Positions 57,001 through 64,000 of a DNA stretch of 64,000 nucleotides are shown here, one piece after another. Numbering within the stretch: the first letter of the stretch is position 1; every line of letters begins with the position of its first letter. Origin of the DNA: Okeania sp. SIO1I7 (GTDB lineage: Bacteria > Cyanobacteriota > Cyanobacteriia > Cyanobacteriales > Microcoleaceae). The notes under the pieces were generated by a model that searched no databases, was not told the origin of the DNA, and saw only the letters and a program-made list of their open reading frames with translations. The stretch is taken from positions 134,882-198,881 of the forward strand of contig JAAHGF010000016.1 of assembly GCA_010672585.1 (NCBI GenBank), written 5' to 3'. The translations under genes and the position numbers were made by a program.

Positions 57001-58850
57001 GCACCTTTATTAGCCAGAGTAATTGACTGTTGAAAATCGGTTTCATTACCAGGATTAATTTCTGCTGCTCTGGGAGAATTACCAGACTTTGACTGTAATA
57101 AATCTAATAAACTAGAATTTGATTTCTCTAATTCAGCCAAATTTTTTGAATCTATATCAACTTTTTCAGCACCTTTACCAGCCAAAGTAATTGACTGTTC
57201 AAATTCTGCTTCATTACCAGGATTAATTTCATTTGCCACCTCAGAATTGCCAGAATTTGACTGTAATAAATCTAATAAACTAGAATTTGATTCCTCTAAT
57301 TCATCCAAATTTTTCGATTCTACATCAACTTTTTCAGCACCTTCACCAGCCAAAGTAATTGACTGTTCAAATTCGGTTTCATTACCAGGATTAATTTCTG
57401 CTGCTCTGAGAGAATTGCCAGAATTTGACTGTAATAAATCTAATAAACTAGAATTTGAATTCCCTAATTCAGCTAAATTTTTCGATTCTACATCAGTTTT
57501 TTCAGCACCTTTACCAGCCAAAGTAATTGACTGTTGAAACTCTGTTCCATGACCAGGATTAACTTCATTTGCCACCTCAGAATTACTTGATTTGGGCTGT
57601 AATAAGTCTAATAAACTAGAATTTGATTTCTCTAATTCATCCAAATTTTTCGATTCTACATCAACTTTTTCAGCACCTTTACCAGCCAAAGTAATTGACT
57701 GTTCAAATTCTGCTTCATTGCCAGAATTAATTTCAGTTGCCACCTCAGAATTGCCTGAATTTGATTGTAATAAATCTAATAAACTAGAATTTGATTTTTC
57801 TAACTGAGCCAAATTTTTCGAGTCTACATCAACTTTTTCAGCACTTTTACCAGCCAAAGTAATTGACTGTTGAAAATCGGTTTCATTACCAGGATTAATT
57901 TCTGCTGCTCTGGGAGAATTGCCAGACTTTGACTGTAATAAATCTAATAAACTAGAATTTGATTCCTCTAATTCATCCAAATTTTTCGATTCTACATCAA
58001 CTTTTTCAGCACCTTCACCAGCCAAAGTAATTGACTGTTCAAATTCGGTTTCATTACCAGGATTAATTTCTGCTGCTCTGAGAGAATTGCCTGAATTTGA
58101 CTGTAATAAATCTAATAAACTAGAATTTGATTCCTCTAATTCATCCAAATTTTTCGATTCTACATCAACTTTTTCAGCACCTTTACCAGCCAGAGTAACT
58201 GACTGTTCAAATTCGGTTTCATTACCAGAATTAATTTCCGTTTCTACCTCAGAATTGCCAGACTTTGACTGTAATAAATCTAATAAACTAGAATTTGAAT
58301 TCCCTAATTCAGCCAAATTTTTCGAGTCTACATTAAAATTTTGATTCTTGTTAGCTGCAAAATTGCGATTAATATTTTGTTTAAATGGTAATTCTGAAGA
58401 CGAAATACTTTCTCCCTTTCTATGGGACTTTAGTTCTGTCAATAAACTACCTGTATTTTTGTATATATTTTCAATCTTTTTGAAGGAAGAAATAATCTCT
58501 TGATTAGGCTTTGACTGAGGTAATTGTTTATCGATATTGACTTCTGAGTGCCTTATTGATGGTACTTTTGTACCTAATGAAGGAGAATAAGAATTTGAAT
58601 TTAACTTTTCTAATAAACTGCCTTGAGGTCTTAATTGAGTAATATCTTCTAAAGAATCAGTATCTGACTTGACTTCTTGAGTTTCTGTTACCTCAATAGA
58701 TTTTTCTTTGACCTCTTCTGGGTCTAAAATAAAATCTTTAGGAGTATTACCTTGGGAGTGCATAGGTGGTGGGGCCGTAGACCCCTGTCCCGCATTTGAA
58801 ATAACTACTCCGATCGCTCCTACTACCAATACATTACGAAAAACACTCAT
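54069..58850 (-). CDS. TolC-family outer-membrane efflux protein with giant repeat N-terminus
   Basis: A 1593-residue protein, two to three times the usual TolC length. Residues 1-24 look like a signal peptide (VLVVGAIGVVISNA). Residues about 170-1000 are some fifteen tandem 56-residue repeats of the type SKNLAELxxSNSSLLDLLQS followed by an acidic stretch and FEQSITLAGKGAEK. A Pro-rich linker follows, and residues about 1155-1580 are a TolC/OEP domain (ITLEQAIDLARRNNPEIEIA; YYDLQEADGRVRIGEAAVAN; GVGTQLEVINAETDLTRAEN). TolC forms the outer-membrane channel of efflux or type I secretion systems; the repeats should lie in the periplasm or at the surface. The HlyD adaptor at 47307 is a possible partner. 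The stop codon touches a CTTCCTT microsatellite. Confidence 0.9.
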   Translation of the reverse strand: MSVFRNVLVVGAIGVVISNAGQGSTAPPPMHSQGNTPKDFILDPEEVKEKSIEVTETQEVKSDTDSLEDITQLRPQGSLLEKLNSNSYSPSLGTKVPSIRHSEVNIDKQLPQSKPNQEIISSFKKIENIYKNTGSLLTELKSHRKGESISSSELPFKQNINRNFAANKNQNFNVDSKNLAELGNSNSSLLDLLQSKSGNSEVETEINSGNETEFEQSVTLAGKGAEKVDVESKNLDELEESNSSLLDLLQSNSGNSLRAAEINPGNETEFEQSITLAGEGAEKVDVESKNLDELEESNSSLLDLLQSKSGNSPRAAEINPGNETDFQQSITLAGKSAEKVDVDSKNLAQLEKSNSSLLDLLQSNSGNSEVATEINSGNEAEFEQSITLAGKGAEKVDVESKNLDELEKSNSSLLDLLQPKSSNSEVANEVNPGHGTEFQQSITLAGKGAEKTDVESKNLAELGNSNSSLLDLLQSNSGNSLRAAEINPGNETEFEQSITLAGEGAEKVDVESKNLDELEESNSSLLDLLQSNSGNSEVANEINPGNEAEFEQSITLAGKGAEKVDIDSKNLAELEKSNSSLLDLLQSKSGNSPRAAEINPGNETDFQQSITLANKGAEKTDVDSKKFAELEKSNSSLLDLLQSKSGNYEVEKEINPGNEAEFEQSITLAGKGAEKVDVDSKNLAQLEKSNSSLLDLLQSKSGNYEVEKEINPGNEAEFEQSITLAGKGAEKTDVESKNLAELGNSNSSLLDLLQSNSGNSPRAAEINPGNEAEFEQSITLAGKGAEKADVDSKNLAQLEKSNSSLLDLLQSKSGNSEVATEINSGNETEFEQSITLAGKGAEKTDVDSKKFAELGNSNSSLLDLLQPKSSNSEVANEVNPGHGTEFQQSITLAGKGAEKTDVESKNLAELGNSNSSLLDLLQSNSGNSPRAAEINPGNETEFQQSITLAGKGAEKTDIDSKNLAELGNSNSSLLDLLQTKSSNSEVATEVNSVNETNNPKTTSERNSILGNSYRVMTSINRAPIMETVNDLAQTETQALGLTNPLRLPGRNNRNSATTIYNPPTFGNTSTQKKSAQITTGLNQTPSSNTVPNLARIENQKPSSRNSGFIIVQQTTENFPPPVPNGTLQTNPPPQILPKSSNPLNFPITPDEVQIEETIPITLEQAIDLARRNNPEIEIAQLEVERSRASMREAQAALWPSLTFESALQRTESASGDLQAKAQQRLAESRGTEFIDTDIQNFPVTTFDNTFRFDYDLGLGKARSARIGIAREQMHLRELELERVSEQLRFDVSDEYYDLQEADGRVRIGEAAVANARKSLEDAEALERAGVGTRFDVLQAQVTLSNEQQNLTNAFRDQRTAQRRLVERLNISQLINLTAADPIEPAGSWPLSLDETIVSAFQNRAELEQQLVQRDLSDEQRKLALSAIRPSLNFFASYNVLALTTDNLSPFAARGWADGTTVGFNFRWNFFDGGAARAAARQSILDQDIAENRFEQVRNQVRREVEQAFFGLEASFENISTAELGVEQAKEALRLARLRFQAGVGTQLEVINAETDLTRAENNLLTAIIDYNRSLSELQRAVSNLPGGDLSDTP
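55860..58340 (-). repeat. About fifteen 168-bp coding tandem repeats
   Basis: Fourteen full units and one partial unit of 168 bp (56 codons) run without frame loss. Units fall into subtypes (ELEES/ELEKS/ELGNS; EVATE/PRAAE/EVEKE) that alternate in blocks, so multi-unit duplications have occurred. Plus-strand open frames over the array are shadows. Confidence 0.92.
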
Positions 58851-58936
58851 GGATTTTTTTATTCGTCTCCAAGTCCAACTGATATTTTAAACTAACAGGT
58901 CAACTGCTTTGCCAAAGTCAAAAGTTGAAAATTCAA

Positions 58937-60280
58937 TCAGCGATCGCCCACAGCAGTCAAAATTAGTTCTTCTACTCCTGCCACTGGCCAAATAGGTTTC
59001 TTCAGTCGCTCTGCTAATTCTTCTAGGGTCATATCATCCAAAAATAGATTATCTCCTGGTTTGAGCATGACTGAGGGTAAAATAATTCCTTCCCCTAAGT
59101 CTCGCCCCTGTAAACCCTCTAGCAAATCTTGGCCTGTTAATAATCCAGTGACGCTAATACTTTGTCCCCAATAGTTGCTTGATAAGGCTACCATATTTAC
59201 TTCCAGTCCTTCAATTTGATTGAGTCGCTCGGCGATCGCTGCAAATGCTTTCTCTACTGCATTTCCTACTACCCAGGTTAATCTTCTCTGGGTGCTCAAA
59301 CAAATGTGGTTATCTAAAATTTCTTTGACAGCAGCTTCAAATTGTGATATGAACTGCCGAATTGAACCAACTCCATTGCCAATTTGAGGATAATCTTCAT
59401 ATTCTGAAGCAGGGGGCAATTCTCGACGGCCAATCAAAAACCATTCGTCAGCCAACCAGATACAATTAGTCCCAGATGTCTGTCTCAGTTTGGCTTGAAT
59501 TTCTTGCACTTGGTCTATAACTTCCTCCGCTTTTTCAGTAGTGACGGGAATTAGTTCATCTGAGCTAGGACGAAAGCGAGTTAAACCTACTGGTACAACT
59601 GCCACAGATGCTACTGCCGGAATTTCCCCAGTATGAAAATTTGCTAAATCTAATAATGTGCGTTCCAGATGAATACCATCATTAATTCCCGGACAAACTA
59701 CAACTTGAGCGTGTATTTGCAGTCGCCGTTCTTGAAACCACTGAATTTGTTCGAGTATTTTACCTGCTCTAGAATTTTTCAGTAGGCGCGATCTCAATTC
59801 TGGTTCAGTAGCATGAACAGAAACATAGAGTGGTGAAAGTCGCATTTGTTCTATTCTCTCCCACTCCCGTTGGGGAAGGTTAGTTAAAGTCAGGTATGAA
59901 CCGTAGAGGAAACTAAGACGATAGTCATCATCTTTTAAATAGAGAGTTTCTCGTTTACCTGGTGGTTGTTGGTCGATGAAGCAAAACGGACAACGGTTAT
60001 TACATTGAATCAAACCGTCGAACAGAGCGGTAGAAAACTCTAAACCCAAGTCTTCATCGTAGTCTTTTTCAATTTCGATGTGGTGAGTTTTGCCTTTAGC
60101 ATCGATGACTTCTATTTCTAGATATTCGTCAGCACAAATATATTGATAGTCGATCAAGTCTCGTGGTTGTTGTCCATTGATACTGGCGATCGCATCTCCT
60201 GGTTCAAAACCAATTTCGGCACCAATGGAGTCGGGAATTACTTTAGTTATTAGAGCAGAGCGAATAGAAGTTTTACTCAT
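58937..60280 (-). CDS. PDZ-radical SAM-DUF512 protein (TIGR03279-type)
   Basis: A 447-residue protein of a family I know as TIGR03279, conserved in cyanobacteria. Residues about 8-60 are PDZ-like (VIPDSIGAEIGFEPGDAIAS). A radical SAM-type cluster follows with Cys93, Cys97 and Cys100 in CNNRCPFCFIDQ, and the C-terminal 200 residues are DUF512 (NHICLSTQRRLTWVVGNAVE; NLFLDDMTLEELAERL). The reaction is unknown; related proteins have been proposed as Fe-S oxidoreductases. The gene is intact with a normal ATG start. A HIP1 octamer occurs near the 3' end. Confidence 0.88.
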   Translation of the reverse strand: MSKTSIRSALITKVIPDSIGAEIGFEPGDAIASINGQQPRDLIDYQYICADEYLEIEVIDAKGKTHHIEIEKDYDEDLGLEFSTALFDGLIQCNNRCPFCFIDQQPPGKRETLYLKDDDYRLSFLYGSYLTLTNLPQREWERIEQMRLSPLYVSVHATEPELRSRLLKNSRAGKILEQIQWFQERRLQIHAQVVVCPGINDGIHLERTLLDLANFHTGEIPAVASVAVVPVGLTRFRPSSDELIPVTTEKAEEVIDQVQEIQAKLRQTSGTNCIWLADEWFLIGRRELPPASEYEDYPQIGNGVGSIRQFISQFEAAVKEILDNHICLSTQRRLTWVVGNAVEKAFAAIAERLNQIEGLEVNMVALSSNYWGQSISVTGLLTGQDLLEGLQGRDLGEGIILPSVMLKPGDNLFLDDMTLEELAERLKKPIWPVAGVEELILTAVGDR

Positions 60281-60330
60281 TTAATATATTTTATAGCAGA
60301 TAAATTTTTTTATTTTATCATTTATCAAAT

Positions 60331-60432
60331 ATATTAGGACTTACGTAGTATGACGCATTTTCGTCCGAAGCCACTCACAGGGAAGCCATCTCAAATCCTA
60401 GTTTTTCGTAGCTAATGCGTAAGTCCTGATAT
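60331..60432. repeat. R9 element
   Basis: ATATTAGGACTTACG and CGTAAGTCCTGATAT are near-perfect inverted termini of a roughly 100-bp element. A half copy starting AGGACTTACGCAA lies at 63661. AGGACTTACG-ended elements are familiar from other cyanobacterial genomes. Confidence 0.7.
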
Positions 60433-60503
60433 TTTTATCTCAACGTTGGCCCTTGACCCGCCCTCTCCCGTAGGGGAGCGTCCCCATCTCCCCATCTCCC
60501 CAT

Positions 60504-60560
60504 CCCCCCATCAATTTTTCGCTCGCGTGACAATAAATAGACCCTGCCTCCACCGGAGGG
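60504..60560. repeat. Dispersed 45-bp repeat shared with 5395-5445
   Basis: CCCATCAATTTTTCGCTCGC followed by GTGACAATAAATAGACCCTG occurs here and near 5397 with almost no difference, and both copies are followed by a GC-rich palindrome. Confidence 0.75.
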
Positions 60561-60647
60561 GATAGGGGTGGGTAGGATTGTTATCAACACAGAGGGAGGA
60601 CATCACCTCTGTTAAAACTGTGGTCAGGGTTTCTCTGGCTGAAGAAT

Positions 60648-60686
60648 CCCGCGCTGTCTCGTAGAGTAGCGTCGGGAGTATGTCAA
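60648..60686 (+). mobile_element. Possible solo right end of an IS200/IS605-type (tnpB) element
   Basis: GAAGAATCCCGCGCT, an 11-base loop and AGCGTCGGGAGTATGTCAA form a bulged hairpin followed by a short single-stranded tail. This matches the layout I know for right ends of IS200/IS605 or tnpB-only elements (GAATC-hairpin-GGGAGTATGTCAA). There is no tnpA or tnpB frame, so it is a relic or a palindrome-associated passenger. It ends at the stop codon of the Spy-like gene and could serve that gene as a terminator. Confidence 0.5.
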
Positions 60687-61067
60687 TTATTGTTTTTGTC
60701 CTCGTCTTTGTATCTGTTGACGAAACTGCTCTTGTTGTTCTTCAGTTAAAATATTCGCCATTTGCTCGCGAGATGACTGCATAATTTCGCGCATCTGAGT
60801 TTTTTGCTCTTCAGAGAGATTTAACTCTTTCATTGCTCTGCGGGGGCGTTGACCTTGTGAAGTTAAAGTTTGGAGCTGTTGCTGCTGTTCGGGAGTCAGA
60901 ATATTTTGTATTTGAGCTTTGCTTTGCGATCGAATTTCTTCCCATTGAGTTTTTTGTTCAGGAGTCAGATTCAAATTTTTAGGATGGGCATTAACTTTTA
61001 AAGGATTAGCAAATAGAATGGTGGCAACGATGCCAAATAATAATAGAGAGAAAGATTGACGTTTCAT
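60687..61067 (-). CDS. Spy/CpxP-like periplasmic protein with LTPEQ repeats
   Basis: 126 residues: signal peptide at 1-27 (LLLFGIVATILFANPLKVNA) then two helical repeats with the Spy-family LTxxQ motif (NLTPEQKTQWEEIRSQSKAQ and NLSEEQKTQMREIMQSSREQ), each followed by an NILTxEQQ helix. Known relatives are periplasmic chaperones or stress sensors. In cyanobacteria this type is often near redox or metal-stress genes. Here a two-component system starts 440 bp upstream on the other strand, which could regulate it (inference). Confidence 0.85.
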   Translation of the reverse strand: MKRQSFSLLLFGIVATILFANPLKVNAHPKNLNLTPEQKTQWEEIRSQSKAQIQNILTPEQQQQLQTLTSQGQRPRRAMKELNLSEEQKTQMREIMQSSREQMANILTEEQQEQFRQQIQRRGQKQ

Positions 61068-61143
61068 TAGATTTATTTACAACTCCATGTATGAGGTGTT
61101 TACTGTCTTCATCCTACAGGCGATCGCTCATAAACAACTAGAG

Positions 61144-61235
61144 CTGAAAGTCCTAATTTGATCTAGGACTTTAGTCCTAACAAGGAAGGAGGAAGAAGGA
61201 AGAAGGAAGAAGGAAGAAGGAAGAAGGAAGAAGGA
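61144..61235. repeat. Hairpin repeat and GAAGGAA microsatellite
   Basis: AAAGTCCTA and TAGGACTTT (61147-61172) form a perfect 9-bp stem of a common cyanobacterial type, followed by a GAAGGAA run. The rest of the spacer to 61503 is AT-rich upstream DNA of the kinase gene with no clear box. Confidence 0.6.
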
Positions 61236-61503
61236 AAAATATTACGTTGTTTGAGTTTTAAGCTTTTGATATTTCCTAACTTTTCCTGCGACTGCTATAA
61301 TTAAATTTGTCCCCAAATTTACTTATTTTAAGGTTTTAATAAAATTCCTGCTTTATGTATATTTTTTTGATTTTTTACAAAATATTTAGAGTGACTATAA
61401 TTTCATTTCATACAAAACAAATCATGCTACTGTAAGATTACGCTCCTAAACTACTAACTAATACTATTATATATAACTATATAAATAGATATATAATTAA
61501 ATT

Positions 61504-62739
61504 ATGAATATTTTTCCAAAAATAACTAAACATCCAATCCGTTTTTTACTCTACTTAGAATGGATTTTGCTGATGATTATTGCCATGAGTGAAACTTTGA
61601 ATTTTCCTCTCTATGGTGGTCGGCGAAAAATACGACATATTCACACAACAGAAGTTTCCAATTCACTCTCTATCAATCTTTTTCTCCTGCTAATATTTAG
61701 CCTGATGGGATTATTTTTACCTATCAATAAATCCCGCTCAAAGAAAATTATTTATACTACTGTCGAAATTGGTTTAATTATTTTAATGTCATTCCTGAGT
61801 AATTTGCGTCTATCTCCAATATTATGTATAATTTTGGTAATTCGAGATTGTTTTATCTTTGAAAGAAAACAAAATTTAATTATTAATATATTTGTTTTTT
61901 CTTTATTTACATTTCTCCAAATTCAAAGATTACACAAACTGACAAGATTACCATTATTTGCTAGAGAAAGATTTATCTTAGTTCTATTAAGTTCAATAAT
62001 TTTATTTGGATTGGTAATAGTTTTCTTACAATTATTAGTAAAAGCAATAATGTCAGAACGAAAAAGTCGAGAACAATTAGCAATTGCCAATGAAAAACTA
62101 CGACAATATGCCCTAAAAATAGAAAACATTGCTGCTCTAGAAGAACGAAATCGGATTGCCCGAGAAATTCACGATTCTCTAGGGCATTATTTAACAGTTT
62201 TAAATGTTAGTTTAGAAGCAGCTTGGAAGCTGAGAAAATCAGAACCACAAGAATCAATAGAATTTTTAGCAGATGCTAAACAACTAGGCTCAAAAGCATT
62301 AAATGAAGTACGTCAGTCAGTAGCAGCTCTACGGTCTAACTGGTGGGAAAATCAATCTTTAGAATCAGCGATCGCTACTTTAATAGCAGATTTTCATAAA
62401 TCTACTGGTATTTTACCTACAAGCAATATAAATCTCAATTATTCTCCTGATAATGAATTAAAAATTGCTGTTTATCGTATAGTACAAGAAGCATTAACTA
62501 ATATTTATAAATATGCCGAAGCAACCACTGTAGAAATTAATATTTTTACCACAAAAAACTTACATTTAATTATTCAAGATAATGGCAAAGGATTTAATTT
62601 AAACCAAAATACTACTGGTTTTGGTTTGCAGGGAATGGAAGAACGTGCCTTAGCATTAGGAGGTAAATTCGAGATTCTTACCTCTCCTAATACAGGATGT
62701 AAAATAATTGCTAATTTTCCCTTTATTCATATAAACTAA
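61504..62739 (+). CDS. NarX/DesK-type membrane sensor histidine kinase
   Basis: 411 residues. Residues about 10-180 hold five to six hydrophobic segments with short loops, a membrane-embedded sensor. A HisKA_3 dimerisation domain follows with phospho-acceptor His223 in REIHDSLGHYL, then an HATPase domain with RIVQEALTNIYKYAEAT (N box) and DNGKGF, GFGLQGMEERA (G boxes). The receiver gene 220 bp downstream on the same strand is the evident partner. The stimulus is unknown; membrane-embedded sensors of this class often sense membrane or cell-envelope state. Confidence 0.92.
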   Translation: MNIFPKITKHPIRFLLYLEWILLMIIAMSETLNFPLYGGRRKIRHIHTTEVSNSLSINLFLLLIFSLMGLFLPINKSRSKKIIYTTVEIGLIILMSFLSNLRLSPILCIILVIRDCFIFERKQNLIINIFVFSLFTFLQIQRLHKLTRLPLFARERFILVLLSSIILFGLVIVFLQLLVKAIMSERKSREQLAIANEKLRQYALKIENIAALEERNRIAREIHDSLGHYLTVLNVSLEAAWKLRKSEPQESIEFLADAKQLGSKALNEVRQSVAALRSNWWENQSLESAIATLIADFHKSTGILPTSNINLNYSPDNELKIAVYRIVQEALTNIYKYAEATTVEINIFTTKNLHLIIQDNGKGFNLNQNTTGFGLQGMEERALALGGKFEILTSPNTGCKIIANFPFIHIN

Positions 62740-62740
62740 A

Positions 62741-62802
62741 TGTAAGCATTTCCTGCGGAATGCTGCGCAAACAGCCGTCAGCTATCAGCTATCAGTTATT
62801 AA
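62741..62802. repeat. R3 half element
   Basis: TGTAAGCATTTCC followed by GCGGAATGCTGCGCAAACAG and CCGTCAGCTATCAGC: one R3 end with the inner segment, without the other terminus. It separates the kinase gene from its regulator gene. Confidence 0.6.
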
Positions 62803-62888
62803 TTTATTGCCTTTATATCAGAAATTAGTATTGATATATTTAAGTAAAATTAAAAGTCTTGGAAAAAACTTACCTTGACTTTAGAGTG

Positions 62889-62947
62889 TATATTTATTAT
62901 TTGTGAAACAGTTAATAGCTGAAGAGTATATATTTATTATTTGTGAA
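62889..62947 (+). promoter_or_regulatory. Direct repeat upstream of the response-regulator gene
   Basis: The 19-mer TATATTTATTATTTGTGAA occurs at 62889-62907 and again at 62929-62947, 40 bp apart, just before the ATG at 62960. Two identical sites about four helical turns apart are a plausible binding pair for the regulator itself, but a local duplication explains it equally well. Confidence 0.45.
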
Positions 62948-62959
62948 TTGGTATAAATT

Positions 62960-63589
62960 ATGATTAAAGTATTATTAGTAGATGATGAAAACTTAATCCG
63001 GCGTGGATTAAAAGCTTTATTAAAGTTAGAAAATTATTTACAAATAGTAGGAGAGGCCGAAAATGGAGAAATGGCAATAAATCAAATAGAAAATCTACAG
63101 CCAGATGTAGTTTTAATGGATGTGCGAATGCCAATAATGGATGGAGTAGCAGCAACTAAAGAAATTTGTCAGCGTTTCCCAGAAGTAAAAATATTAATAT
63201 TAACTACATTTGATGACGATCGATATGTCACTCAAGCATTGAAATATGGAGCAGCAGGATATTTACTAAAAGACACACCCTCAGAAGAATTAGGTCAGGC
63301 AATTCAAGCTGTATTTAAAGGTTATACACAACTAGGACCCGGTATAGGTAAAAAAGCTATTTCTCAAATGGCAATTCCTGTTAGTAACCTTCCTCAAAAT
63401 TGGCAAGAATTAACACCAAGAGAACAAGAAATTTTAAAGTTAATTGCTTCTGGTGCAAATAACCGAGAAATAGCAAAAACTCTCTATATTTCTGAGAAGA
63501 CTGTCAAAAATCATATCACTAATATTCTCAGGAGGTTAAATTTACGCGATCGTACTCAAGCTGCTATTTTTGCCCATTCAATTTTATAG
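62960..63589 (+). CDS. NarL/LuxR-type response regulator
   Basis: 209 residues. The receiver domain (residues 1-120) has the acidic pair in VLLVDDENLI, phospho-acceptor Asp54 in VVLMDVRMP, Thr in LILTTFDDD and Lys in YLLKDTP. A LuxR-type helix-turn-helix fills the C-terminal 65 residues (LTPREQEILKLIASGANNRE; LYISEKTVKNHITNILRRL). It is the partner of the kinase at 61504. The first identified upstream elements are a 19-bp direct repeat and an R3 half element. A GAAGGAA run begins right after the stop codon. Confidence 0.94.
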   Translation: MIKVLLVDDENLIRRGLKALLKLENYLQIVGEAENGEMAINQIENLQPDVVLMDVRMPIMDGVAATKEICQRFPEVKILILTTFDDDRYVTQALKYGAAGYLLKDTPSEELGQAIQAVFKGYTQLGPGIGKKAISQMAIPVSNLPQNWQELTPREQEILKLIASGANNREIAKTLYISEKTVKNHITNILRRLNLRDRTQAAIFAHSIL

Positions 63590-64000
63590 CAGAAGGAAGA
63601 AGGAAGAAGGAAGAGGAGAAGAAAGTGTTTGATCGCGAATTAAATGGACATAATATAACCAGGACTTACGCAAATTGACTTTGAAACCACTATTTGTAGG
63701 GGAGAATGGTATTGGATAACGCCAAGCTCCGAATGGCGCCATCCCTAAATGTTCTGGTGGTGGTGCATTGTAATGGTCGTGCATCGTCATTATTTTTGTT
63801 ACGAGGCACAGCAGTGGGAGCATCTTGCTCCCGTGCCAGGTATTCCTTTTTCTTGTATACCATTACTATTGGGACTACCAATGTTCTATCTCAACACCAT
63901 TACCAAATCTTTTTCGATCTCCCCATCTCCCCATCTCCCCACCCTTCCCACACTCCCCTACTCCATTTGACTGGGAATCAAAATCAAAGACCAATAAGGA
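63590..64000. other. Repeat-rich end of the window
   Basis: Contains a GAAGGAA run, an R4-like end (GGACATAATAT near 63648), an R9 half copy (AGGACTTACGCAA at 63661) and CCCCATCTCCCC minisatellite near 63920. Short open frames here are not credible genes. Confidence 0.45.

Noticed and set aside
56248-58344. Plus-strand frames with NKSNKLEF repeats
   Set aside because: They are antisense shadows of the 168-bp repeat array in the TolC-family gene.
63749-63970. Frame at the window end
   Set aside because: It runs through repeat and minisatellite DNA with Cys/His-rich random composition.

Overview
The window is chromosomal DNA from a low-GC filamentous cyanobacterium, probably a marine or benthic Oscillatoriales of the Trichodesmium/Okeania/Lyngbya kind. 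The evidence is a psbM gene at 53091-53195 next to a 2Fe-2S ferredoxin, many HIP1 octamers (GCGATCGC), cyanobacterial families (DUF3685/Ycf55-like receiver protein, TIGR03279-type radical SAM protein, DUF4327-like protein, kinases with an ARC6/IMS-like tail, a TPR-CHAT protein), and long repeat-filled spacers between single genes. The genus is inference.

Layout. 0-13 kb: a membrane-anchored helical-repeat protein, a DUF3685 receiver protein, a PD-(D/E)XK nuclease, a receiver-kinase hybrid and recJ, separated by repeat-rich spacers. 13.9-36 kb: a Ser/Thr signalling and cell-wall neighbourhood holding a zinc-ribbon PP2C phosphatase, an FHA/zinc-ribbon kinase, two tandem paralogous kinases and an FHA-ABC transporter, mixed with four cell-wall-type enzymes (serine hydrolase, M15 peptidase, DUF1460 protein, PBP4-like S13 peptidase). 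A two-gene unit (SIS-like protein plus bicovalent-flavin oxidase) lies between the phosphatase and the FHA kinase and looks like a later insertion. 36.8-39.5 kb: Uma2, EVE, RNase D and DUF4926 proteins. 39.6-45.7 kb: a 1267-aa TPR-CHAT protease-like protein with twelve 120-bp repeat units, divergent from two unrecognised genes. 46.3-49.2 kb: a PadR regulator gene broken by a repeat insertion, followed by an RND-type HlyD adaptor with no pump gene after it. 49.8-53.6 kb: sulfotransferase, thioesterase, universal stress protein, psbM and ferredoxin. 54-63.6 kb: a 1593-aa TolC protein whose N-terminal half is about fifteen copies of a 56-residue repeat, a radical SAM protein, a Spy-like protein and a NarL-type two-component pair.

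The strongest signal outside the genes is the spacer DNA. I find at least nine families of short, non-coding, inverted-repeat-ended elements (called R1 to R9 here), about 40-550 bp long and mostly multi-copy. They are often nested in one another (R2 in R1, R6 and R7; R5 in R1), stacked end to end, set against start or stop codons (a usp stop codon lies inside an R1 end; an R6 end lies one base from the M15 start codon), and in one case inserted in a gene (padR). No transposase gene is present, so they are non-autonomous. Seven-base and G-rich minisatellites accompany them.

I found no rRNA, tRNA, CRISPR array or complete insertion sequence. All calls come from reading the sequence; no database search was run.
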